From: Porcisia hertigi
Lineage: Eukaryota; Euglenozoa; Kinetoplastea; Trypanosomatida; Trypanosomatidae
NCBI RefSeq assembly: GCF_017918235.1
Contig: NC_090589.1
Coordinates: 1,179,501-1,243,500, forward strand
Reading direction: 5' to 3'
DNA: 64,000 bases
Part shown: piece by piece, positions 52,537-61,886 of the stretch
How positions within the stretch are numbered: position 1 is the first letter of the stretch
How the letters are laid out: the number at the start of each line of letters is the position of its first letter
Made by a program: the position numbers and the translations under genes
The notes under the pieces: model-generated
Seen by the model: the letters and a program-made list of their open reading frames with translations, nothing else
What the model was told of the DNA's origin: nothing
Databases searched by the model: none

Positions 52537-54068
52537 CTTGAAAGATTACTGCAGAGCACCGAGACTGGCCTCCGGGACGACGTGAGAGATGCTCAATGCG
52601 GAGACACACACACACACACGCAACAAAGAGAAGGAAAAAACGTTCAAGATGCAATAAGGGAAACACACACACACACACAAATAATGATGCGCGCAACACG
52701 GTTCGTGCTCGGGCCTGCGGAGGCAAAGCTCGATCGGGTCGGATATAAAAGCGAAAAAAATGTTGTTCGCCAGTGATGGAGGCAGGAGGCAGGTGGGGGG
52801 TCAAAAAATGGCGTGCGAGAGACCAGTGCTGAACGATAAGAAGCGGTGAAAGTACCCAAGGGGATGGGTGTATGGAGTGAGCCTCCGAGTTTTCTCGAGA
52901 GTCGGTCCAAGGATTTGAGCTCGTGTATTCAGATTACCAGGTGCGGGGCTGTGTAAAGAAAGAGTGAGACCCCTACCGGGAAGAACTCAGAGGTGAGTCG
53001 CGCAGCTGTTCCCCAGCGTAGGTGAGAACATGGAAGAGGCCAAAGGAGAGGATGAAGCGGAGGGAAGGGCTCGTCCTCTTATGACGCTTTTGTCGGTATA
53101 TATGCCTGTCCGCTATGAGTTCTCTCTCTCGTGTTTTTGTGGTTGGTGACTTGTGTGGGAGATTGAGAAGGGAAGAAAGCGGGATTGAGAGAGGGGACAC
53201 ACATCCGCAGGGGGGGGGGGGGGGGGGAGGGGAGGGGGCAAGAGAGAGAGAGTGGGGGTGAAGTGCAACAATCTGCAACAGGGCCACCCAAAGAGGAATA
53301 CCAACACACACACACACACACACAATGAGTGAAGTGCCGCCTTTACGCGCCCCTTTCTTTCCTTTTTGTTACGCAGTTCACTTTCTCTACCTCGATGTTA
53401 ACGCGAGGGGAAAAGAGAGTGACGGAAACTCCCCCGTGTACTGTTGTCGGAGATGTGTGCGCAGGTGTGTGTTCTACAGGAGCTCTCCACTGATCAACTT
53501 GGATCGCTCCACCACAACGCCGTCTGGTTCAGTTTTTTTTTTTTGTGTGTGTGTGTGTGTGTGCATACGCACACTCGCGCCCCCGACGTTCCGTTTGCGC
53601 ATGCAGACTGGTTATTATCCACCAAGGCAAAACTCCAATGCATCTATGTGTCGGTGGGGCTCTCGCTTCCCTCCTTTCGGTATTCCCCTGACATTGCACC
53701 CCGGGAAAAAGAAAGAGAGGGGGGGGGGCACAGTGACGACACAGGGGCGTAGTAAGCGAGAGAGCAGGTTTACTCACACTGCACATGAGCAGGCGTATTC
53801 ACTGTGGCTTACATCTGCGCCAAGTTGCAGCACCGGGACACACTGGCATTTACGCCCTCTCCCCTCTCTCATGGAGAGCGAGGGGGTGGTGGTGGTGGTG
53901 GGGGGGCGAAGGCGAAGCGGTGACGACGCAGCTTGAGTCTTTAGTCTTCAGACTAGGCTGACCAATAGGGTGTTCTTGCTGCTGCTGCTACTCTCAGTGG
54001 TGGCGGCGCGTGGGTTGGCACTCTCTAGTGAGCGAAAGAAAGAAACGGAGGACGATAGGGCCCCTGTT
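52537..54068. other. Spacer upstream of MAP kinase
   Basis: (CA)n runs at 52604-52619, 52663-52679 and 53304-53322, a (GT)n run at 53541-53562 and an 18-base G run at 53210-53227. No gene is supported. Confidence 0.5.
52591..52642 (-). promoter_or_regulatory. Predicted trans-splice signal of the MAP kinase
   Basis: A T/C tract on the minus strand of 52624-52640 is followed by a CA-type AG-free stretch and the first AG at 52593-52592, giving a 5' UTR of about 55 bases. Confidence 0.45.
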
Positions 54069-55847
54069 TCAGGGGCGCTCAGGGCCCACTTGAAAGCCGT
54101 GCGTTTCGCTACGATGCCGGGAGCGGAGCTCCTGAGAGAGCACCCGCACGTGTTCCAGGGTTTGGCTCATCTCTTGCTCCTGCGATACGCGACTGTTCAG
54201 GAGTGCTCGCTGTGCTGCCGCAATCGTCTGTGACTGCAACTGCAGCGTGGCCACCATGGTGAGTCTCTCTTGCTGCAGCTGTGCCACCTCAGCTGAGGCT
54301 TGACGTAGTTGCTGCTGCCACTCCTTCTCCTTACGCTGGAACTCTGCAACAAGAGCCGTGTTCTCTTGCTGGAGAAGTTTCTGTTCCCAGGCGGGCGGAG
54401 CAGTCGCAGGGGGGCTAGGTGCTGCGACGCTGGTGGCTGTGGCGGGTTGCAGACGCAGAGACGGCCTAGGGGAGGTAACATCCCCGCTAGCGTTCCCCTT
54501 CGTGATGGGCGCCACTTGGCTGCTGGACGCTGTCAGAGACTGCCGAAGTTCCAAAAGACGGACTTTCTCTTCGGCAAATCTCTGCGCTTTGAGCGCGTTC
54601 CCAAGTGCCTTTTGAAGCTGCGATACCATGGAGCTCGATGTATCATTCCTCGAGAGACTGTTGTGGCTGTGCTCTTGCTGCTGGAAGGATTGCAGCAGGT
54701 TCTTCGATACGGCTCGACCGTTCACCGTGGACTTGTTCAGCGACTCCGAAAAGACCGTGTTATCATCGCCGCGTCGCTGCGCACTCTCGAGCTCCGCGCG
54801 GAGAGACAGCATCTCATCTCGATGCACGCAAAGCTGATCTGCAAGCACGTCTTCGGTAGCTCGTTGCGCGGCTCGAGCGCCTTCCAGTTCTTTTCGTAGC
54901 ATCTCCATCTGCACTACAGAACCCGTTTCACCGTCTCCTGTGACGGTGACAGGACCACGTGAGGGAGGGGACGAACGCTGCTCCTGTTGCTCAGTCCACT
55001 CCCGCGCCAGGGCCGCCAAAAAGACTTTATATTCCCCGTCCGTATGGGCCAAGGCATCCAGCAAAGCACTCATCTGAAGAGGCGCTGCGCCGCTGTGATC
55101 ACCAGCGATCATCCGCTGCGCCCGTTCCGCATCCAGCGCAAGTGGGGCTGAGAAAGAGGAGAGAGACTCTCGCACTTGGCGCATCTCAGCTATCGTTTCC
55201 AGCATTTCCTCGACCGACATGGTTTCGTCCAGATACAGAAAAACGTGTCGGCGACACGCCAGCAGCAACGCTGCCATGTGTGCCGTCGAAAGGTGAGGGC
55301 TCACCAGTACCACACAGGTCTTGTTTCCCGGGCACTTGAAGATGGCGAGTGAGATGATGCGCAGCGTGCGCAGCAATTCGTCAACCGCTTCGGGGGCGTC
55401 ACTTGCACGGAGCGTCTCACACGCCACGGCACCGTCGTCGAGGGCGAAGAGAAGACACTCTTCGTACTGCAGCGAAGCTGGGCTGGTGCCATTGTGCTTT
55501 GGGGCTCGCGTCATCACAGGCCCAAAGGCGACCTGGGGATCATCCAGAGACGAACGACGACGGGCCTGCTCTCGAATGATGGAGTGGATGACGGCGTCAC
55601 CGAATCGCCCGCGATGCACCTGAGCGCCCAACAATAGATAGACGGAGTAGCAGTAGGCCGGCGCTGCTGCCATGGAGGTCATCATCGCGGTTGCCACCTT
55701 GCTGGGTAGGGCGAGCTCCACGATATCGTCGGCTGCCACGAGTCTCCCGTTCAAAGCTAGGGTCTGCGCATTGACAACGTCCAGCGGCAGATGGTCTGAC
55801 GTCCGAACGCCGTTCAAGCACAGCGAGGTGAGGAAGCGGCTCATCAT
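54069..55847 (-). CDS. Coiled-coil protein with N-terminal globular part, unknown
   Basis: A 592-residue protein from Met at 55847 (MMSRFLTSLC; a second Met follows at 55844). The upstream in-frame part looks untranslated. Residues 1-270 look globular, with a segment reading NKTCVVLVSPHLSTAHMAAL and then FLYLDETMSVEEMLETIAEM; this has some resemblance to the last part of a kinesin motor (SKT...VSP...ET...L.FA), but no P-loop or switch motif is seen, so a kinesin assignment is not made. Residues about 310-365, 405-450 and 490-580 are coiled coil rich in Gln and Glu, with Ser/Thr/Pro-rich linkers between. Probably cytoskeletal. Confidence 0.7.
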   Translation of the reverse strand: MMSRFLTSLCLNGVRTSDHLPLDVVNAQTLALNGRLVAADDIVELALPSKVATAMMTSMAAAPAYCYSVYLLLGAQVHRGRFGDAVIHSIIREQARRRSSLDDPQVAFGPVMTRAPKHNGTSPASLQYEECLLFALDDGAVACETLRASDAPEAVDELLRTLRIISLAIFKCPGNKTCVVLVSPHLSTAHMAALLLACRRHVFLYLDETMSVEEMLETIAEMRQVRESLSSFSAPLALDAERAQRMIAGDHSGAAPLQMSALLDALAHTDGEYKVFLAALAREWTEQQEQRSSPPSRGPVTVTGDGETGSVVQMEMLRKELEGARAAQRATEDVLADQLCVHRDEMLSLRAELESAQRRGDDNTVFSESLNKSTVNGRAVSKNLLQSFQQQEHSHNSLSRNDTSSSMVSQLQKALGNALKAQRFAEEKVRLLELRQSLTASSSQVAPITKGNASGDVTSPRPSLRLQPATATSVAAPSPPATAPPAWEQKLLQQENTALVAEFQRKEKEWQQQLRQASAEVAQLQQERLTMVATLQLQSQTIAAAQRALLNSRVSQEQEMSQTLEHVRVLSQELRSRHRSETHGFQVGPERP

Positions 55848-56621
55848 ATGCGCATTGCCGAATGCTGCTTTCCCCCCTTCCCCCTTCACTGTTTGATGAT
55901 ACGCTATTCGCGCGTGCGTGTATGTGGGTGCTCTGTGAGGCACACACGTGGGAGGGGACAAAGGTAGTTACGAGGAAGGCCCATAGCAGACCTCTTAATC
56001 CGCAGTTACGGCATGGGGGAAAAAAAAAGAAACGATGGGAGGCAAAGGTAGGTGAGGCGCAGGCGCAGTTAACAGTACGAGAGACCCCGCGGACAGTTAG
56101 GCGACATACGCACGCGTGGGATGAAGCAGACGAAGGGAGGGCGGCAGCCGAGTTGCGTCTCGCACAAGAACGCCGTTCAGAGCACTGTGCGACGTCCCAC
56201 TCTGCCTTTTTCTTTCTTCTCCGGAAGCGAGTGTTCCTTTTACGGGCGATCCTGCGGCAATGGCACCGTTGACGTGCTCGCCTTTGTTTTCTTTGCGGTG
56301 GCTCTGTTTTCCGTCGAGGCGGCGCGCATGGATGTGCAGACACTGTACACCGAAGGGGGCGCGGGTGACTGTGACAAGGTACGCGTGGGCGGCAGGGAGC
56401 ATTACATTTTTGAAGCCAAGAACAGACGAGATAAGGGCAACTCGGGTGGGTGCAGGGAAATCTCTCTTTGTGTGTGTGTGTGCGTCTTGGGAGGGGGGGG
56501 GGGAGGGGCGAAGATGCTACGCACAGACTCGAGACGAGAACAGAAAGTAGGTGGTCGAGTAGCAGACAATGCAACTCACAGTCACCGGGGATGCAGTAAC
56601 TTGCTATTCATGATGAATCAG
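55848..56621. other. Spacer, no gene seen
   Basis: Contains an A-run at 56022-56030, probably the T-tract for trans-splicing of the coiled-coil gene, and a G-rich block at 56491-56507. Confidence 0.5.
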
Positions 56622-57203
56622 TTAGAACGGCGCCTCGAAGACCACGTCGAAGGGCGGTGGGCCGATGAAGGCGATCCAGCAAGCCGCCTTGCTGATCTGA
56701 CGCACGGCCCACCAAAACTCGTCCGTCTGAATTCCCTCCAGCGCGCTTGCGCCGATCCGCGCCAGAATGCGGTTCGGAAACAAGTCAGGGTTGTCCTTGA
56801 CCGAGTCTACGAGATTTTCAGCGACGCCGATGAGCTCCTCTTTCACCCATGCATCTTGAATGACGTCGCGCACAATGAAGGTACGCAGCGCTGCGCGCGT
56901 GGGGGTGTCATCTGTCAATTCGTGCTTGAAGAACTCCTTCAAGTGGTCCACCGCAACGGGGTGAGTGAGGATCTGCAATCCAAACCTGCGCAGCTGGGAT
57001 AGCACTTCCGAATCGTGGAGAGACTTATCGACGACTTCTCCTGAAAGAGCGATGGCGGCCAACTGCACGAGCTTCTCATTTCGGGCTGGATGTTGACGGA
57101 GGTACGTCTTGTGGACATAGTTGCCGCCCAGTCCAGCTCCACAAATGCCGACTGCTGCAAGACTCCAGCGGACAAGCGAGTTAGCAGAGATTGGCATACC
57201 CAA
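56622..57203 (-). CDS. Small membrane-anchored protein, unknown
   Basis: A 193-residue protein. Residues about 10-28 (LVRWSLAAVGICGAGLGGNY) form a hydrophobic N-terminal anchor or signal. The rest is soluble and helical (LVQLAAIALSGEVVDKSLHD; VLSQLRRFGLQILTHPVAVD; LKEFFKHELTDD; RTFIVRDVIQDAWVKEELIG). The repeated hydrophobic-helix spacing recalls an Armadillo- or HEAT-like arrangement of short helices, but the protein is too short for a firm call. The C-terminus (ACWIAFIGPPPFDVVFEAPF) is hydrophobic. The start may be Met1 or Met3. A mitochondrial location would fit the N-terminal anchor; this is inference. Confidence 0.65.
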   Translation of the reverse strand: MGMPISANSLVRWSLAAVGICGAGLGGNYVHKTYLRQHPARNEKLVQLAAIALSGEVVDKSLHDSEVLSQLRRFGLQILTHPVAVDHLKEFFKHELTDDTPTRAALRTFIVRDVIQDAWVKEELIGVAENLVDSVKDNPDLFPNRILARIGASALEGIQTDEFWWAVRQISKAACWIAFIGPPPFDVVFEAPF

Positions 57204-58444
57204 TCAATTTCTGCTGGGCAACGCTTGGCTTTCCCCACCTCTATGAACGCGTGTGAGCCTCTGAAAGCGAAGGGAATTGCTGCCTATCATCCACGAGAAG
57301 CGAGCAGGAGTGCGCGGAGCTCGCACACTTGCTGTGAGCGCCCAGGTGGTGCGGCTGTAAAAAGCAGGTAATGAGACGAATTAAGCGCGAGGATGCTGTC
57401 GCTGGGGCGGTGAATTCTGACGCATGCACGCATTTTTCACAGCAGATATGCCGACCGAAAGGGATCACGTGATAAGTTCAAGTACGTACAACAACAACAA
57501 AAAAAACACTACCATTGCAGGGGTATCGATTGGGGGGGGGGGGGATGAGGTGTAGGAGTGTCATCGGAAGAGTTCCCATTAAAGGGGAGTAGACAGAGCA
57601 TACTGGGAGGCGCCAACCGTGCCAGCGGCTTCATTGACGCGTATGGCCACACAGGTAGACACATACACGGTCATTAGAGAAAATCAAGAGGATGCAGCAG
57701 GATTGTTGCCGATCCGTTCCAATGAAGCGTTTTTTTTTTCATTGGTCGTGTTAAAAATTCCTCCTGCACACTGAGTTCAATACAGAGATAGACATATGCA
57801 TGTAAACACGGGAGGGGAGGGGAATGGGGGGAAGCAGAGAGGCACCACCATTGAAAGCAGAGGGAATGGGGCGCCAGATGCAAAATTAGAGTGGCGGTGA
57901 CGATTCCCTTTATTACAACCCCATCTGGGGCGACGACGGTAGTTTTTCTCTGCAGTACCTTGTGCGTCCTTGTAGGATCTGTTGGGGGGGGGGGGCTCTG
58001 CGGAAGGTAGGAAAGAAGCACCGTCCCTCCCCCCCCCCTCCACACGCACACACAAACACCTAGCCGAAACAGTCAAAAAGACATGGTACCCGACACAAGG
58101 AAAGGGTGCGCGGGGGGGGGGGGCGCCGCTGGATAGCAAAAATCAAAAATGCAGCAATAAAATACAGCTGAGACGCAACCAAGAGAGTGAGAGAGAGAGC
58201 GAGGAAAAACATACGCGACGCAATACAACCAAACACAAGGGAGGCACAGAACAACACACTGTTGTGTAGGGAAAGGGAATGTACGGGGCAGTGTCATGTC
58301 CCCAATCCCCCCTCCCCATTTTCCCCCGCCCGTGCCTTTCCTAAGCTTCTGCTGCTTTTCGTGCTGTCCACAAGCTCATGGCACATGAGGCGCTCAGGAC
58401 TGGCATCAGTGCCTGACACGCAGAGGGGGGGGGGGCATACACAC
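57204..58444. other. Spacer, no gene seen
   Basis: G runs at 57532-57543, 57983-57995 and 58110-58121. No coding frame is supported. Confidence 0.5.
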
Positions 58445-59494
58445 TCACAAGGGCAAAAAAGGGAGTTTGCCGTCGAAAAGGCTGCTGATTTTGTCACCAA
58501 TGTACCGCAGCGCATTAGAGCCGGTAAATGTGATGTAGCTCAGTGGATTTTTTCCACCGCTTATCAGCACATGTTTCCTCGCGTCGGTGCCGTAGTACGA
58601 GACCAACACTGTCAACTGTAGGTCACGGATTTCCCGTGGGTTACTCAGATAAACGCCGCAGTTCTTTTTCCCTGGGACGTCGCCAATACAGTGGAACACT
58701 TTAGAATCTCCCGCCACGCACCTATCTTGGGCGTCGCATGTCGGCACGAAACCCACCTTAGCTGGCTGCACCGCCGTTTCCGCCACCTTCACATTGATCT
58801 CTTTATCACAGTAGTTGATGCTCTCGAGTGGTGCGGTGGTGGTCGTCTGCATGGACAAGGACGGATCTGTCACACAGAGGGAGGGATTGTAGTTGGGGTT
58901 CGGGATAGTAGACTCAGACGGAGCGGTGGCCCCGATGTAGTTGAAGCGGCCGTTGTGGAGACCTATCTCCAATGACAGCATCGTCACAACGCCCACAGAG
59001 TTACGGATCCCCGTTTCTTTAAAGCCGTCCATGGCGACCAACACAGCGCCAGGAGAAAGGCCTACCTGGGGATAAGCAGTGCTGTTCGAGAGGCCAAAGC
59101 CGTAGACGGAGAGGTAGCGAGGCTCAAGATTCTTCGAGAGGTGATAATCGGTTGTGTCGTTCCCTTCGCCAGTAGTCTGAAATGAGGTGGCGAGAAAGGG
59201 CGCCTCCGCCAATGTGAAGGAAGAGAACTCATCAACAGTTGGGCAGAAGCTGTAGGTGGAAATGTAGTGCTTTTTGCCATCTACAATGAAGTTGTTTTCC
59301 CTGCACGTTTGCAGAATGAAACGGAGATTGATGGGGCCCTTGCGCACGCACGCAGGACCGGTTTTATCATATGGTCTGCAAACCGATGATGACATACACT
59401 TCCCTGTCGCTTGGGTTGCTTCGCAGAACTGCAGGAGGGTGGCGACCATCACGCAGAGGACGGCGAGCAGCCGTAGCGCGCGAGGCCGTGGCAT
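58445..59494 (-). CDS. Secreted or lumenal cysteine-rich protein, unknown
   Basis: A 349-residue protein with a clear signal peptide (PRALRLLAVLCVMVATLLQF, residues 4-23; cleavage near the ATQA at 26-29). The mature part has eleven cysteines, five of them in the first 60 mature residues, and several N-glycosylation sequons (NDT, NST). It has no C-terminal membrane anchor or typical GPI signal, although the end (FDGKLPFLPL) is mildly hydrophobic. It looks rich in beta strands (VLVAMDG; VGVVTMLSLEIG; LQLTVLVSYYG; HVLISGG). Probably secreted or lumenal in the endomembrane system. No family is recognised, which for a parasite surface or secreted protein makes it worth a search. Confidence 0.75.
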   Translation of the reverse strand: MPRPRALRLLAVLCVMVATLLQFCEATQATGKCMSSSVCRPYDKTGPACVRKGPINLRFILQTCRENNFIVDGKKHYISTYSFCPTVDEFSSFTLAEAPFLATSFQTTGEGNDTTDYHLSKNLEPRYLSVYGFGLSNSTAYPQVGLSPGAVLVAMDGFKETGIRNSVGVVTMLSLEIGLHNGRFNYIGATAPSESTIPNPNYNPSLCVTDPSLSMQTTTTAPLESINYCDKEINVKVAETAVQPAKVGFVPTCDAQDRCVAGDSKVFHCIGDVPGKKNCGVYLSNPREIRDLQLTVLVSYYGTDARKHVLISGGKNPLSYITFTGSNALRYIGDKISSLFDGKLPFLPL

Positions 59495-61211
59495 CGGTGA
59501 ACAACACGAGCAGGGTCCTCAGATGTGCGTGAGTGTATCAGTGAGCGAAATGTGAAAGGAGGAGAGGGACCCTCAAAGCCGCAGCAGTTGCACAGGACGG
59601 CGATGATGCTATCTAGACTAGGGAAGATATAGTGCGCTGAAGTGAGAGACGGAAAGGGAAAATGTGCGAGGAAGGAAGGAGGGAATGGTGGAGGGGGAGG
59701 GGGGGGGCGGCAGACAAGGCGTAGCGGGTTTTCAAGTAGTTGGCGCCGCGAAGCGGCGCGGTGAATGCGTGCGTGAACACGTCGGCAGGGATTACGAGAT
59801 GCGGAAAAGGGTGTGTTGAGGAGAAAGCGATTGCAGGGCTGTGTGAGGGGTGATAATGTACAGAAACGTGCGGCGAAAAAAAAAAGCGAGACTGGGTCTC
59901 ATCGCGTCGGGAGAGTTAAGGGCAGTTACACTAGGGAAGAGTTGCAGTTGAGGTGAAGAAGAAAGCAAGGTGAGGGGCATTTATTAGGGTGGGTGAGAAA
60001 AGTAAAAAAAAAACTGCTTAACATCCCCCCCTCCATGCCCCACCCACTCTTTTCTGCAGCAGTGCAGAGGGGTGGGGGAAGATGGGAAAGAGAATGGGTG
60101 CCGATAGACAAGAGGAGCTGAGAAGAGAGCCAGGGAAATTTGCTTAACCCTTGCGTGGATGACCTCCACGTCCTTTTTCCCTCGCAAGTCGGTAGCAGAG
60201 AGAGAGAGACGGGGTTCGACGGTGCCGCTACGCTGTGACCTCCTCTTACTCTTTGCTGCCCCTCACGACTTTCTTTCTTGGGTGGAAGGGTAGGTGGCGC
60301 AGTGCTCTCATGCCTCCCTCTTTTTTCTCGTGCACATTTGCGGACCTTTGATGTTGTGCTGTTACTTCGACAGCTGCGGTCGACTCCATGGATCCATGCA
60401 GTGGAAGACGTGCATGAGCATGCGTGTGTGTGTGGGGGGGGGGGAGGGAGTCACGCACATGCACGTCAAGGCGTCATTGTCGTGTTGAGGAAGGCTAAGT
60501 GGTGATGGGGTGGCGGCAGCAGCAGCATGGGTACATCAATCACAAAACGGAAGTGGATAGGTAAAAAGATGCGTTCGGCATGTTGGAGAGAGTCGATGAG
60601 GTGTCACAGAGGCGGCATAGCTGCAACGCGGGAATGGCTAGTAAACTCGGCGCACACACACGCAGCTGCGACGGAGAGGTGGAGGAAGCAGTGAAAAGAA
60701 GACAGAAGCGCATCTGTTTCACTGAAACCCCAACCACGCGTCGTTCTGGCGTTCAACACTCCTTCACGTGTGTGTATTCACGCTCTAGCAACGACCATGC
60801 CACCTCAGCGTTAAGGGAGATCGAAGCCTGACGATCAGCTCTGATTGATATCGCATATGCACACGTCTTGGATTGGAACCCAAGATTCAAAAAAAAAAGA
60901 ACTCACGTTCACACATGAGCGTATATAGGTAGAGAACTCTACCAGCGTGGTGAGGGCAGAAGTGAAAGCACCGTTCCTACACAGCAGAGAGGAGGCGCGG
61001 CGGCGGCGGCGGCGGGGGGGGGGGGGGGGGGGAGGGGGGTAGGAGGACCAGGCGTTCCGCATGGCATAGGTTTGCACAAAACATCGGAAGTGAACAAAGG
61101 ATTACCACGGAAAACAGTCACGTGCTCCCTCTCCACGGTCCCACCATATATGCGAGGCTTTGTGCTGATGTTGCCTCACTCGTGGGAGGGGGAGGGGGGC
61201 GTGCGTCTTCG
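59495..61211. other. Long spacer, no gene seen
   Basis: Has A/G-rich plus stretches (59635-59710), a T/C-rich transcript region (59870-59885) and the longest homopolymer of the window, a 19-base G run at 61014-61032 next to a CGG repeat (60995-61012). Nothing coding is supported. Confidence 0.5.
60995..61032 (+). repeat. (CGG)n run followed by a 19-base G run
   Basis: Read directly: about five CGG units and then an uninterrupted G run. A candidate G-quadruplex on the template strand, and a spot where sequencing length is unreliable. Confidence 0.9.
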
Positions 61212-61886
61212 CTAATGGTGCCCGCCGTCTTCACAGTCGCTTTTCTTGGTGTACGCCGGATGCACCTCGTAGTCCTCCGTGCGCGGGTGCTTCCAGCGGT
61301 ACCGCTCCGGGTCAAAGACAGCGCGGTACACATTTGGGTCCGGCTCTTTGCCGTCCTGGAATGGGCTGCTGCGTAGCACACCGCCCATGTCGCGGATCGG
61401 CTGCCGCAGGTCTTCCTCGGACTCTGGCGTCGTCGCGATCTTCTGTTCCTCCTCGAACCAGTCGTCGTCATTATCCGTGTCGGTTGACATGTTAATGAAC
61501 TTGAGGCGGCACCACTTGCAGCAGACCACTTTATTGCGTGGGCACTTGATGAAGATGCGTGGGTGCTGGAGGATGAAGTGGCCGTGGCCCATACACCAAA
61601 TGTGCACCCGATACACCGGTACCGGAGGAATTTCACAGATGATGCCACCGCGGCTCGTGTAGTTCAGCTGCGGGGTTTTGCGCCCGGGTCCGAGGATACC
61701 GGGATGGAGACTAGACAATTCGTTGATGCCGGTGTTCCACGTGTATTTGGGGTCCTTAGGGTGCGTGAAGACGAGCTGCTTCTGGTTAGTAACACGGCTG
61801 GCGTACTCCAGCGGCATGTACACCGGGGGCCCGTAATAGCCTCGGTTGTCGGAGAAGGTCCACAGTAGCGGGAACGTTCTCTTCAT
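61212..61886 (-). CDS. zf-CHCC protein, NDUFS6-like complex I subunit candidate
   Basis: A 224-residue protein. Residues 98-126 carry Cys98, His108 (in QHPRIFI), Cys123 and Cys126 in the pattern C-x9-H-x14-C-x2-C, the zinc-binding signature of NDUFS6 (CHCC), with the family-typical HPR(I/V)(F/Y)I before the second pair and W-C-R-L-K-F after it (compare CGYCGLRF). The flanking regions are kinetoplastid-specific: 90 N-terminal residues rich in Pro, Tyr and Arg, and an acidic C-terminal part (DTDNDDDWFEEEQ). NDUFS6 sits at the junction of the N- and Q-modules of mitochondrial complex I. The first Met is kept, as the N-terminal part seems coding. Confidence 0.7.
   Translation of the reverse strand: MKRTFPLLWTFSDNRGYYGPPVYMPLEYASRVTNQKQLVFTHPKDPKYTWNTGINELSSLHPGILGPGRKTPQLNYTSRGGIICEIPPVPVYRVHIWCMGHGHFILQHPRIFIKCPRNKVVCCKWCRLKFINMSTDTDNDDDWFEEEQKIATTPESEEDLRQPIRDMGGVLRSSPFQDGKEPDPNVYRAVFDPERYRWKHPRTEDYEVHPAYTKKSDCEDGGHH

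Noticed and set aside
54069-55847. Kinesin-like motor in the N-terminal half
   Set aside because: There is a weak local resemblance to the end of a kinesin motor, but no P-loop, switch I or switch II motif can be found.
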